Counted from the first letter of the stretch, positions 1 through 12,500 are shown. The stretch is DNA of 64,000 nucleotides from Ascidia mentula (GCA_947561715.1 OX387204.1:17675001-17739000); one strand, 5' to 3'. Numbers and translations are program-made. The notes: generated by a model not told the origin, from the sequence alone.

Positions 1-64
1 AAGCACGATTTAATTAAATCTTGGTAAAAAGCACGCAAGGTGTTAACCTGATGTTGTTCAACAG

Positions 65-2906
65 TCGCATAGAAAGTTTTCGGCTCCACGCCACGGCTCT
101 TTGGGCTTTCTGCCTAGAAAACGTGCAGCGAGACATCGTGGAAAGGTGAAGTCTTTTCCAAGAGATAACCCATCCAAGCCATGCCACTTAACTGCCTTTA
201 TCAGCTACAAAGCTGGGATGACCCATATTGTACGAGATGTTGATCGACCTGGTTCAAGTATGTAACAATTCGTTGTGTTAATTTGTCTTAAAATAAAACT
301 TATTTCAGAAAGCAAAAGAAATTAGGAGCACTGATAAGAGATTTACTCAAAATTCTGCAAATGAAGAGACTGGCCAATAGTGCTGGGATATTGTTGTGTA
401 ATATTTCGCATTTTTGATTGGGCCTGGGGGGTTGTTTTAAGGAGAATTTTATTCACAATTTTTTATTGTGGGTAGTACTTTACTGGTAAGTTTTTATGAA
501 ATGCAGCATAAAATTCTTGATGTCTTTTTAGAGGTGAACAAGAAGGAAGTTGTCGAAGCCGTGACCATCTTGGAAACACCACCTATGATTGTAGTAGGTG
601 TGATTGGTTACATCCAGACACCGCGCGGCCTCAGGACCTTGAAGACAGTCTTTGCTGAGCATTTGAGCGACGAATGTAAACGTCGTTTCTACAAAAACTG
701 GTAAGTTGCTTGCATGGTCATGCCAGAATTAACAACTAGACAATAAAGAAAAGTTTAAAGTGTGTTAAATTTTGGTATCAAACAGTTGTTGAAAGTGATG
801 ATACACAAGACGGGCGGTCAGATAACAATGCTGAAACTTGTCTTGATTCTGATTTTTGTGTATGTCCAGTATGATTCACTGCCACAAACAATTCATCTAA
901 ACTTGTTATTTTTTTGAATTTGCTCCTCTCAGCAATTCCATTGCTGATGAGCTTACACCCAACCAAGGGTTTATGTGGACTCCAAAATGCCAAACTATAC
1001 AGTGTTGTGCATGAGGAGGACCACCTGGCCCGATCCTACCTCCCTGGTCTCCTCTCAGTAGTTATGCTGATGAGACAGGCAGGTGCTCTACAGGCATTAT
1101 AGGGGATTTGTATTTTTCGGTGGAAATCAGGTACGCTTGCAAGAAGAAGGCTTTCACTAAGTCCTGTCGCAAGTGGCAAGATGAAGATGGTAAGAAGCAA
1201 ATCGACAGAGACTTCAACCAGATGAAGAAATACTGCAAAGTGATCAGAGTCATCGCCCACTCCCAAGTAAGCAAGTGTTTTATGTAATAAATGTGGTGCA
1301 AAATGGTCAAATTGACCTGAATGCTTTCAAATGAAAACTATTTCAATAATACTGTTCCAAAAGCTTAGTGGCCAGTTCAGGACTCCACAATGAAAAAAAG
1401 AATAATTGCACATGGTTTATGAATTTCCCTGACAGCTATTTTGTGTTCATATGATGAGTTGCACTGACACCTCTTGTACGAGCATCATATTATTATGTTG
1501 CATTGAACGGAGATTGCAATTACTGATGACAGCTGTTGATATATTTACCTTTGCTCCCCCCCCCCCCCCCCCCCCCTTACAATATACAATCATAACCGTA
1601 TGATGATTCTTCCAGATGAAACTCCTTCCTCTGCGTCAAAAGAAAGCTCACATCATGGAGATCCAGGTTAACGGTGGATCTGTGCCAGAGAAAGTTGACT
1701 ACGCCCGCGAGCTTTTGGAGAAACCCTTCAGTGTGAGCAGCGTTTTTAACAAGGATGAGATGATCGATGTCATTGGTGTCAACAAGGGCCATGGAGAAAA
1801 GGGTCAGTTTTGCATCATTCTCTCACATAACTCTACAACACTCGGTATTTCTTAGTTTGTATGTTTGATTACACAGCTGAGTTATCCAAGGGAGGTTATT
1901 CCCCTATTGTGTTGTTAGGTGACAATGATTAAATTGTGACTGGCAGATATTTGATGAAACGCATTGTTTTTCCCCTGCCAGGGAAACCTGAAATTTATGT
2001 GGAAACACCCAATGCTGCCTTCCTTCTGAATAAACTGCATTCTCTATTGTTTTTCTTGCTAAAGAATTACTACGTAGACATACATTAGTTTTATTGTTTT
2101 TGCAGGTGTCACTTCACGTTGGCATACCAAGAAACTACCCCGAAAAACACACAAAGGTCTCAGGAAAGTGGCTTGTATTGGAGCATGGCATCCAGCCAGA
2201 GTGGCATACTCAGTGGCAAGATCCGGTACGCTTTGTGTTTGTTATAATGTTGTACGGAACTGGTTCATTTATATATTATTTGCATATAAAGTCATATTTT
2301 TAGCAGTTTATCGATGCTCAACCTCAAAGTTTACTTCGTCTCACTGATGCACTTTAAAATTCCAGGTCAGAAGGGTTATCACCACCGTACAGAGATTAAC
2401 AAGAAGATTTATCGTATTGGAGCTGGAATTCACAAGGAGGGTGGCAAGTTGATCAAAAACAACGCATCCACCGATACTGATATCACTGACAAAAGCATTA
2501 CACCAATGGTATGAATTTTTACAGAATTCTAAAAATAAGCTTTACGCGAATACTACATTGTGGATTTAAAGGTTATTCTCTTTGCTGGCATTATATTTTC
2601 GTGCAATTTTTATTAACCCGTTTCAACTTCAAATTTTACCTCCGTTTTTAGGGTGGTTTTCCCCATTATGGTGAGGTGAAGAACGATTTTGTGATGCTCA
2701 AGGGTTGTTGTATTGGCCCCAAGAAGCGAGTTCTCACCCTTCGTAAGTCACTGATCACTCACACCAAGCGTAAGGCACTGGAGAAGATCACACTAAAGTG
2801 GATCGACACATCGTCCAAATTCGGCCACGGTCGATTCCAGACGCACGAAGAGAAACGTACCTTCATGGGTCCGCTCAAGAAGGACCGTGTGGCTGCTTCG
2901 TCTTAA
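65..2906 (+). CDS. rpl3: Ribosomal protein L3 (uL3), 5' end outside window
   Basis: Encodes the large-subunit ribosomal protein uL3, which lies near the peptidyl-transferase centre of the cytosolic 60S subunit. Coding exons are 65-257, 532-700, 1131-1266, 1616-1802, 2106-2225, 2366-2508 and 2652-2906, each bordered by GT and AG with matching phases. The exon at 65 begins with the codons for [20 protein letters not shown] directly after CAG, so the start ATG must sit alone in an upstream exon, as in vertebrate RPL3. With that Met the protein is 401 residues; human L3 is 403. Family hallmarks visible include ETPRGLRT-like [19 protein letters not shown], the GAWHPARV loop and [16 protein letters not shown]. 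The end reads [12 protein letters not shown] and stop. Introns 3 and 5 host snoRNAs. Intron 4 has a run of 21 C (1556-1576) shortly before its acceptor. Confidence 0.97.
791..856 (+). ncRNA. snord43-like: Box C/D snoRNA, U43-like, in RPL3 intron 3
   Basis: Intronic guide RNA for 2'-O-methylation of 18S rRNA. A box C (GTGATGA, 795-801), a D' box (CAGA, 819-822) and a D box (CTGA, 849-852) are present, with a short A/T-rich closing stem. Ten bases just before D' (809-818, GACGGGCGGT) are the exact complement of the universally conserved ACCGCCCGTC near the 3' end of small-subunit rRNA. Counting five bases upstream of D' points to the C in ACCG[C]CCGTC, the base I recall as Cm1703 in human 18S. 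Human U43 also lies in an RPL3 intron and carries nearly the same guide. Homology is therefore strong; the name rests on remembered U43 sequence. Confidence 0.88.
1013..1054 (+). other. Strong stem-loop in RPL3 intron 3
   Basis: Bases 1013-1023 can pair with 1045-1054 through ten pairs and one bulged G, closing a 21-base loop. It lies 75 bases before exon 4. The segment CTCCTCTCAG followed by GCTGATGAG occurs twice, near 923-951 and 1049-1074. It could be part of an H/ACA-type or other intronic RNA, but I see no convincing H box and correctly spaced ACA, so no RNA class is assigned. Confidence 0.4.
1943..2038 (+). ncRNA. snord83-like: Box C/D snoRNA, U83-like, in RPL3 intron 5
   Basis: A 96-nt box C/D candidate. 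GCAG (1943-1946) pairs with CTGC (2035-2038) to close it; box C is TTGATGA (1951-1957, first base off consensus) and the D box is CTGA (2026-2029). The 13 bases before D (2013-2025, TGCTGCCTTCCTT) are a perfect complement of AAGGAAGGCAGCA in the universally conserved region of 18S rRNA. The five-base rule picks the third A of AAGG[A]AGG, which I recall as Am484 in human and Am436 in yeast. Vertebrate RPL3 introns carry U83A/B, of about this size, and I recall them having the same stretch before box D; that match is from memory. Confidence 0.8.
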
Positions 2907-2944
2907 TTCGTATTGCCGCACGGTGGCGCCAGTGGTGCGCACCG

Positions 2945-2950
2945 AATAAA
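2945..2950 (+). promoter_or_regulatory. RPL3 poly(A) signal
   Basis: AATAAA 38 bases after the RPL3 stop codon; position and motif are canonical. Confidence 0.8.
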
Positions 2951-5900
2951 ATCCACTCTGTTGGGTGCACGAAATGTTGGTGTTTATCTACATGGGGTTT
3001 CGGGAAGACCGGTGTTGTCATCACACAATTTTCCTGAAATGAATTTATGTAGTTACGGTCAGATTTCAGTATTTGGCCGAATACGAATAATTGATTACAT
3101 TATGTTATATATAGTCCTGAAAGTCACATTTTTTTGTGACTTTTACAACCCTTCTGCGAATTTATAATTAATTTGTTGTATATATTAGTCGGTGTCATTG
3201 TGAAGCCGTTTTGAGGAAAAGGTTTTTCAAAAAACATGGACGCCCTGGCATTCTTTCACCAACAAGACGGTCTGTGTTGCTCGGAACATCGCATAAACGA
3301 ACTGCCCAATTTTGTGATGAATGTTGGTGTAGCAGTCATAGGCGCCTAGTTTTCATTTTTCCAACGGGGCGGCTATATTATGACGTCATAATTTGACACT
3401 ATGACTTCATTAAGTATCGTAAAACTGTGTTTGAATTCCAATGCGTGAGGCGTATTAACCAAAAGAGTGGCGTTACCGATGAACACACAAGATCGGTCTA
3501 CGACCCAACCAATAAGTACCTGTTGGCATATCATACTGTGAGAATGACGTTGCAACAACCGATGTCAGTTACGCAAGCAAAACTAGGTCAACAAGTATTG
3601 TGTGCGTCGTGTAAGAAACACATTGTTTTTAGGTCTTTTTTCTCAGAACGTTACAAATGCGACGAGTTACATGGTGCGGACAGACGCGCGTAAGTTATTT
3701 CAATATGACGTCACCACCCACGCCATCTTGACTGGCAGGTGGCGGACAAGTGGGCATGTGTGTCTTGGCATTTTATACTATTTCGAATTGTTCACGCAAG
3801 CCAGAAAATCCTTTCAGGATGATCTGTATTTGAAATGTTAGACTCGGCACACAACGAATGGGCCTCCGTTAAGTTGCCAACGATTCCTCGCAACAAGAAT
3901 TGGCGCCACAGGGATATTGGAAATATGTATTTAAATAGTGTCTTGAATATTCAACGATGATAGGTGTAACAACCCACGTGCTTTGTATAATAATGAAGCG
4001 CAGTACATTTTGTCTGCGAAACGTTTCTCCTTTAAAGCCAATGGCGAAAATAATTACAATAGTGGTATGTAATGTACAAGGTAAGCCGTAACATTAAATT
4101 AAATTGTTCCCGTGAGAATTTTTGTTTACTTTTCACCCTGGTGGAATGATATTGAATGTACGACATCCACAAAAGTACATCGAAAACACGTTTCAGTCCA
4201 AACAAACACTTTTACATACTTTGTATTGTTTAAATTCAACAAGAATTCGATTACGTTGGAATAAAAACTGCAGAAGATCAAACCCAAGACGCCATGCATT
4301 AGACATTTTGACAAACGCATTTCTCCGTTTGAGGTTTAGCGTAATTTCCGCCGAATACAGATTCCCTACTTGACTCGTTCCGTAATCGGAAGGACAAACA
4401 CGACATGTGATCCAGGGAGGCGCCAACCATCATTCTGGATGACTTCAGGAGGTCGTCCCGCGTCGTTCGGACATTCTCAAGTAGTCGTGAGGATTTCTGC
4501 TATATTCATATGTTAACTTTACGTATACCAAAAACCGACGAAAGGAGATAAGCACGGGTCGGATATTTTCTAATACCGTTGTCTGTTGATGCAACCATTT
4601 TTTCCAGTAACATGTACCCTCGGAATAATATACTGTTAAACCATCTTTACAAAGTTTTGTGGATTTGGTTCTTCATCGATTGTATAACTATACCATCAAC
4701 GTCATGACGCTGTATTATAGGTATATATGCCTACAGGCAAGGGCTCTCTAAACCTTATATGCTCGCGGCCCCTTTTAATACATTACCATTTTCCGCTACC
4801 TTGTTTAATTGTCATTTAGGTTTTGAATATTTAGTGAACATCAAATTTAATTCAACCACTGAAGAACTTCACAAACCTAACAGTGACTTTGCATTTAAAA
4901 GTCTGGAAAAATATTTTGTGAAACATTACAGATCAACGTCGTATTTTCAGTGAAATTGATGAACTCTTGGAAACCATTGAAAATCTTCCTGCGATCCTCA
5001 GTTTGGATAGCCCTGATGGTCTAAGCTTTGTCGCTCCTCGTAATTAACCCTTTAAATAGCCTGGGATTCGGTCAAGAAAACACTAAAGGTGTTTCAACTT
5101 GTTGCTCTTCTCATTATTGCCCTGCGATCGTGAGTTCAGTATCAGCTCTATGAGCTTATTGTTTGCTGCTGTTTGTTTGCAACTCTCGGCACGACTTTTT
5201 GTGTCGAATACAACAGATTATTTATCGGGCGGACTCCGCTTTCTTGTTGTTGAATTTGCCTTGCTCTGTTCCGCACAATCACTTATAAACAACCCAGGGG
5301 TGGACTCGACACCGCCCGAGTTTCCAGCTGCACGATTTCCCACCTGCGACGACTGCATGTTGCAAATACGTGCCATTAATAATCAGCTTTCTCTCCGTCC
5401 TTCTGTGTCTCTTCCTGTGGCCGCCACATTTGACTACAGGGCTTGGCGGAATGCGTTATTTAGGGCGCCTTGAAATCGCGCGCCTGCGGTCGACTTGCGG
5501 CGGAACCAACCTTGCAATAACGGCGCCCCTTGACATTCATAAACACTGCGGTTTTCTTCCGACGATCGAAGATAGGAGTGGCATCACAGTAGACTAATCG
5601 TGGTACCTTTGTCAAACCTGTGATTGTTTGTAAACGGACATTGAATGGTACAAAACCGTATGTCTACATAGGTTGGCTCGGTTTAAGCTCCCAAACCGCC
5701 GTTGAAAATGCACAAAATGGTTGTGATTAAATTTCACGCAATAGTTTATTATGTCGAAAACATCAAAACGAATTATTTGGTTTATTGATTTGTACTTCAT
5801 GAAATGAATTTTCTGTCTATAACTTGTAGTGTCACCTTTAAGACTATACTTGCGTCACACAGACAAATGTTATACTGGATTGTCAATTATTGTAAGATTT

Positions 5901-7994
5901 AAATTTATCAGTAAACAATGTCACCTGGTGTGTTTAAACATACAATTATCCCGAACTATCTTCAATCTTAGTGACTACAGGCTGTAAATGTATACGGAGG
6001 CCATTTTGCAAACGGGATTTACATTTTCATCCCGTCAGGCAACTTCAACATCACAGCTACCATGTTTACCCCACCTTTTCTAATCACCCATAAGACACCC
6101 CCTTGACACGGCAGGGAAAAATGCCCTTAACCTCCCCAGAAAGAACTTTCCATTTCAGGGTCGTATTGGCTTGTTTTGTTGCACCACGCAGCCTAACAAA
6201 GAAATGTTGTGATGCTACTGCAAGAGGCTCGACCAAAGTAGGTCCCGGCGCTTATGTTTTGAGCGGTTTGTTTCGATTTCAAGCCCATCCGCGGCGCTTT
6301 CATGTCAGTGCAACAAGGGTGTGGAGATGGGTTAGTGCCGACACCGGTATGGGCGATCCAGTGTGTGTTGGCTACCTTTGGGGACATTGCTTTGACTGCC
6401 TCGGCTTGCTTCGGTCGACAACTCAATAGAGGTGAAGGTTGTATCCATTAGTACCCAACACCGGCCATTTTGTAGTAACACGCCGTCTGCTTGCCGAATC
6501 TAACGTGGCCTAAATGCTGCAGAGCAAACGTCATTTGTTTCCACGTTAATAGGCCAGTATACCATTTACTATATTTGCATATTTCAATGTCATAACTCAG
6601 AGACCTTTCCTTAGTTTATATCAATGTTAATGCTGCATTGGTTAACCGACGCAGTTTATATCTTCACATAATTATATATTACAGCAACTTTTTCTAAATT
6701 TGATTATAGTCATCTACTTTTTCATTGTTCAGCAAAACAGCATTTCATATTCAAGTAAGATAAACAGTTTTTCTCAAAAAAAACCTTCAACGTAATGTAA
6801 TAACACAAATATTTAATACAGACGCTTTATTTAGGATATTGTGCGTATATTTGATTTGCTAAAATGCACCGGAATGTTTTGTTCTGCTGTGCGCTTTAAT
6901 TTTTCCTACATGGTTTAAATACGACATACTGCATTTAAGATAAGCCTTTGTAACTATTTAAAGCTTTGCTCATTACAAAGGCGGAATATTTGCAGAAATG
7001 ACGCAATGCTTCTTAAAGGCACTTTGACATTTCCCGTTGTATTGGTGGTGAAGGCAACGGTATCCGCTTTTTGGTGAAATAACCTGGTTATTGCTATCCA
7101 TTACCGTCCAGCTAACACCTCCTGCTCTCATTCTTACTGGTGCCCTATAGTGATTAGAATAGCACCATGGCGACAGCAACCTAATTATGACACGTTCCCA
7201 AACAACCAAATAATGTCAATTGCGTCGAGCCAAAAACGTTAAAATTGCTTTTAAAATGTTGGGACGCTGAAACATACGCCCACACAGAAGCCTGGACCAC
7301 CGCGGAGTCTGGAACTGGTAAAAGAGCGCCTTTTCCATGTGGTCTCCAAAAATTTGCTAATTTGTTTTGGGCCAGAGTAACGAGCGTTTGTGTCTGCAAT
7401 TATGACACGCAGACGCGAAAGGGAGTGACGTAGAATTAGGCATTAGATGGCGCCACCAGTTTGCTTAAGGTCGCTCCGGAATTGAATTATCGCGACCCGC
7501 AGTAAGTTCTGTCGCCACTGACTCCTCTTTCCTGCATTGATGTATTTGTTTTAGTTACGTTAAGTGTAGTTTTGAATTATCTCATTGCAAGATGTGGTTT
7601 TACAGACCAATAAAAACTTCAGTTTCCTACGTTACCAGGTAGAGCCGTGTTACATACTAGTTTATGCCTCGTCATATCTTGTCTGTTCACAACTAAAGGA
7701 ATAATACAGAATATAAAATACGGCAAATGAGTTTGCATTGAGGGTGACGAATAACAGACGTCAATCTTGACATCAAGGAAAACAGATAAAAACGATTTTA
7801 CATGTTCTCCACTTGCGGCGCTGCAGATCCGCCCCGATCGACAGCCGACTTTCCATTAACACGTGAGCTCTCAACTCGACTCGGGTCAGAGGAAAGGGCA
7901 AAATAACGAAAGCAACCTTCGGTACGTCGTAATTGGAGCCCGCTACCGTTCGCTAAACAGCCGCAGGCCCCCGACGCGTCTTCTCTTCGTCGTT
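2951..7994. other. Intergenic, no supported gene
   Basis: About 5 kb of AT-rich sequence with many stops in all frames. The longest open stretches (around 5,100-5,470 and 6,100-6,430, + strand) have no family resemblance, and the first has no ATG at its head. No repeat family shared with the rest of the window was recognised. Confidence 0.6.
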
Positions 7995-8012
7995 TGACCT
8001 TGGCCAAGGTCA
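7995..8012. promoter_or_regulatory. Perfect 18-bp palindrome of nuclear-receptor half-sites
   Basis: TGACCTTGGCCAAGGTCA reads the same on both strands. Each half is CCAAGGTCA, the extended half-site used by NR5A and ERR-type monomeric nuclear receptors; as AGGTCA half-sites it is an everted repeat with six bases between. It lies in a locally GC-rich patch (about 7,800-8,050) with no identified gene. Sequence is direct; binding is inference. Confidence 0.4.
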
Positions 8013-8068
8013 GGCAGCACCATGCGCTGGTGTGGCTGTTCATCGCGGTAATGTACTTTCGATTGCGC

Positions 8069-8563
8069 CTAAAAGCATTCAGTCCATATTAGGTTGGCGG
8101 ACGTGAAGCATGAAGTCTGTGAAAGGGAGGTTTTTATACAAGAGAAAACCCCATAATTAAACATAAAAGCTTGCGAAGTTATCTTAAATGTGTTGCGTTT
8201 TTCCGTGCTCACGGTCTGTACACATTGTTTGAAAACCATAAATGCAACAAAAAGTTGAGCGCAAATAAGTGCACTCAGGTAATAGGAACAAACTACGAGA
8301 ATGTTTCTACTTGCTGGTAATATCACGTCAAATAACAAAAAACCTGACGTAACTGACAAGATATCAAAACCTCTTTGCAGCTGAGATTTAACAATTTTAA
8401 CAATACCTGCTTGAACTTTCAGAGGTAAAAAACTGTCGAACTGCGAATCGTGAAAGTTTGATCTTCCGGACATTCCAGGAGCCTTCGGCAAACAAACGGG
8501 GGAGCTGGGAAACACTTTCAAGATGCCGTCGTATCTTTCCAGGACTCCCGTCCTGTCACGCAT
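8069..8563 (-). CDS. Unproven open frame or first exon
   Basis: An ATG at 8563 opens 164 codons on the - strand. The first ~52 (MRDRTGVLERYDG... to LPLKVQA) have coding-like codon use, and a possible donor follows at 8407/8406. The rest reads more like chance sequence. No family recognised, no acceptor or partner exon found. It could be a first exon or a chance frame. Confidence 0.2.
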   Translation of the reverse strand: MRDRTGVLERYDGILKVFPSSPVCLPKAPGMSGRSNFHDSQFDSFLPLKVQAGIVKIVKSQLQRGFDILSVTSGFLLFDVILPASRNILVVCSYYLSALICAQLFVAFMVFKQCVQTVSTEKRNTFKITSQAFMFNYGVFSCIKTSLSQTSCFTSANLIWTECF

Positions 8564-9311
8564 GAGCGCTTTGAGTGACAAAACATAACCCCCGGTTAAA
8601 ACAGTTTGCCAATACGTGACGTCATTATTACGTTACGGTTGACGTGCCGGGGTCACAAATACTTTCACCTAAAGCCGCTTTCAGCTGGGGGGTCGACCTA
8701 TCTAAAACTATTGTCTACTTTCAACATCTACTTAACCTTGCGTTTGATAAAAGGTCGCAAATAAAATCTCACTCGCGCAGGTTTTAAATTTCCTGTCAAC
8801 GTCACGACAAAGGGCATGAAGATATTGAATTTCTTCTCAAATCTTCATTGCCCCTCTTTGGGGCAATATATGATTGTGGCAGTCAAAAAAGTTTCCCTGC
8901 TATTGCGAAGGGCAAGCTGCGTGAAATGCGTTGCGCGACCAATTCGATAGACTGCGATAACTCTGTCACTTTGAACAACATGGGTCGGTGATCTTGTACG
9001 AACTATCCATCAGTCATTATCAACGGTAAATACATAAGTTAGCTTTTGGGAACCCGCACCTGACTACCTTGCGAACATATCTTTATACTTAGTACGTGGA
9101 TGCAATGGCCATGTCTGCAGCTTACAAAAAAACGTTATTGGCTTTATTGCTTATATCTTTATAAGTTTAGGAAAACTAATTCGCCTCTGGCGAGTCAAGC
9201 AACCTAACAAAAAAAGTGCATTAATTTTGGTTTTAAATGGGATTTATCGGCAAAGTAAGTTGTGGTGAAATGTGGTGCATTTTTATCCGTCATTTTACTC
9301 CAGTATAAGAC

Positions 9312-9587
9312 CTGCTTCTTCGGGTTGCTCACTTCAACCTCGATTTGCCACTGGGCAATTGTTCCGCTCGGAAATACAAGGTCGGTTTCCTCAACTGTCA
9401 AATACTTTAAAGCGATATAATCTGATGGGACGGATCGCTGGGATCGATCCTTTAAATCGCTGACGGAGACGTACGGTGTCATAAGTCGCCCAAAGGTCTC
9501 GCTTATGCAACGTGAACTTTCAAATTTTCGAATTAAGTCGTTGCGTAAGTGCTCGTGTTTCTTTGCAAATCCTTTAAAACTTTCCAT
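9312..9587 (-). CDS. Probable first coding exon, unknown protein
   Basis: ATG at 9587 opens 92 codons with balanced, coding-like composition (starts MESFKGFAKKHEHLRN, ends IEVEVSNPKKQ), followed by a possible donor GTCTTA at 9311. The frame stays open for another 35 codons past that point, to 9204. The product would be soluble, without signal peptide or membrane segment. I recognise no family and found no second exon with certainty. A lineage-specific gene or a chance frame are both possible. Confidence 0.35.
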
Positions 9588-12500
9588 TTTGTTGCGTAAG
9601 TCTCGTCCCGGCCATAGTTACGTAACAATCACTTGCGTAACTGCAAGGTTAAAAGAAGCTCGACTGGAGCGACCCACGTGTTTGTAGCTTGGACGAGGTG
9701 TTTCAATGTACTAATTAGGCGTGGAAAGGATCTAGTTGTTTGTTGCTTGTTACGCAAGTTTTGTGATAAAGTTTCTCAAATTTATATGTTTTTACCTAAG
9801 GCAATCAAACTGTATGGTTTGCAGGTCAGCAGGAAAATGTTGAATTTCTTGTCCAACTTCTTCGTTTCTTCGCCGTTTTGTTTAAGTTTTTTGAAAGTGC
9901 ATAAAAATATTGCGAGCTGCAGAATAACAAGTTTAGTGAGTTTTTCTTGTGCTTAAAGATTGCATAGAAATAATATACGAAACATTTGCACACTGTACGC
10001 TGTTGTTTCCTTATATGGAATAATTCTTCGACGAGATTTTCACGGATCGAAATCCCTGAGATTTCAATTTACCGCTTTTGGAACAGAGGCTGATGCCCAC
10101 GTGGACTATATGGTATTTGAAGTTCTGACTGAAATGTGACGACCCAGGGTCAGCAGCCACCTTTGCCCACAGAGTAATGGTAAGACGTCACATAGTTTGC
10201 ACTGTGCACGTGCGTAAGTTATGTTACTTGCAAAAAACATCCAGGAATATTCGTTTCTGAATGGAAAAAACCTGCTTATCTTAAATGGCGTCCGCATGTG
10301 CGTCATCACGTCACGGGCAAATTATGACGTAAATACGGTGAGTTTGTGGTATTGGTGGAACCCGCGATTTTTCGTCTCGCTGCAGAAATAGACGAACGCT
10401 TTTACGGTTTATGCTCAGCGGACGTACTTTGGGGCTTCCGCGCCGAGGCGAAAAATTATATTTAAGTTGTTTGTTATCAGTTCGGTGGCCGATAAACATT
10501 TAAATACCAGATGTGAAGGAGATTGAACCACGTGGCCTGGCGGTAAAACTATCTTGACCTTTAGTGCGCTTCAAGGTCAAAAATGTTCATTTTCTTTGTC
10601 GTCAAGCGAGATCCGATTTTTTGGGTGTATGTGTAAGCGGTGTCTTGAATTTAAGTTTAAATTAACCCGTATTCCCCCTTATTCATAGTGATTGGTTAAT
10701 TCTAATGTGCATTGTATTTCAAGTTCAAAAATTTAGTTTCTTTTGGTGTCGTTGTTTTATTTCTCTCTTGTAATTTCTTACTATTTGGAATTTGGAATAG
10801 GATGAGTGCAACGACATCAGCTGCCACCACAAAGACCTTGTTGGATTGTAACACTTTAAGTATGTGGTGATTCGTGGTCTGCATTGACGTAAAATGCACG
10901 ATATATTGACGGCAATCCCCTCGCCGTTAGTCACACTCGGTATAGTGGTAGCGAAATTGACCTTTAGCGTTGCCCTTTGCAGTCGATGTTGCGGCGACAT
11001 AATTTCAATATCTTGACCGCTTGAAATGTCATTGTCGGATTTGCGTGAAAAGTTCCGCTGCAAAACAGATAAACGCAGCTGCTTTTGGGCGCTCACCGAC
11101 GCACTGCCTACCGCAATGCTTACACAACAACACAGCGTGGCCTCTGACGTCTAACCGCGACGCGCGCAAAATGCGTCTCATCCCAGAGTGCCTTCTCGCC
11201 CAACATGGAGGCGCCCGCGGCCGGTTTTACAGCTTGCTGTTTTGCGGGCGTGTCGTTTTCGCGTTATTCTCACTTCAACCGTTATTTCGCTCTCCGGTTT
11301 CGTCAATTTTCTTCTCTCGCTACGTCACAAGGTGGAAACTTACGCACGCTCGTTTCTAATTCTATCACGGCAAGTTTAGGCACGCAAGGAGCGTGACCTT
11401 CGAGTAAACATGTGTCCGCCAGGGACAAATTTATATATTTGCGTTGTTACACCGCTGCGAATTGAAACTTATCGTGGTGCTATTTTCACCCTAACCGTGT
11501 ACATTTGCTCCTATTAAGACTTTATTTTCGTGTAAATTCCATTCACTTGTTGTGTACAAATATACACATCCATACGTTGTTAAGAATTTAAACTAATGAA
11601 TGAAGTTTTGTTTTCATGGCAATTTTTAAAACGTCACAAAACACACACAACAAGGTATTACGAAACATCGCCTGAAACGTTAGAAAAAAACCTAAATAGC
11701 ACAGGAAAAGCCGACACCTCATCGAATTCCGTGTTCAGGTAATAGTGATTCCTTCGCTTTGATTTCCGCCACAGTGTATTATGAGCGGTAGCTTAAACGG
11801 AAGCCCTCATGAAGAAGAATACAAGGGCCAACTAACCGCCCCCGAGCTGACATTGACAGGTCAAATGCGTTTATATATGAGGCATCTTTTTACGCTTCAA
11901 ATATTCCTTTGAACTTGGTTTATGTGCGAGGCGATTGTTCGGCTCTGGGGGTTTTAGATCTGTCTGGTGCTTCTCGTTTCTACCCTTGACGTCGATTCGT
12001 TTGTTGTCAACATTTTTTGGGAGTTGCAGATTGGGCCACTCTCTCGACCTAACAGGTCTCATCACGTGACATCTACCTTTGGTGTTACTTACAAAGACCT
12101 TGCTACCTAAATAGCCAACCAAGACTTCAACTTTGTGGTGATCATTGCCATAATTCGTCCGTATAAGCACATTAGGTGCAACCCGCCGGAAACAAACAAA
12201 GGTTGTGCCAAACAAAACTAAAACCAACAATCCCGCCAGGTTGGAGGGGGGGGGGATTGTGTATAGGCAATGGAGCTAATACCATTATGTTCGTGATTTT
12301 GTCTGTCAGTAATCTTTGTACAAAAGATATATTTGGTTGGTACAAAGTCTGCGTATACGTATTCGTCACGCTTGTTAATCGGGAGTTTATTTAGTATATT
12401 TCATGAGTTCGAAGTGGCTCTGATCCATAATACTACCACAGGTGAGGTATGCTATACAAACAAAACAGTTTTCGTTATCGCACAAACAGCTCAAAGATAC

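Noticed and set aside
1451-1526. Third box C/D snoRNA in RPL3 intron 4
   Set aside because: ATGATGA and CTGA occur at a fair distance, but the bases before CTGA match no rRNA stretch I know and no closing stem lies next to the boxes.
1556-1576. Poly-C run as a functional element
   Set aside because: A simple repeat in an intron, acting at most as a polypyrimidine tract; length may be a sequencing matter.
5099-5473. 124-codon frame
   Set aside because: Starts at TTG, no family resemblance, no splice or poly(A) support.
6103-6429. 108-codon frame
   Set aside because: GC-rich chance frame, with another open frame on the opposite strand; nothing recognisable.
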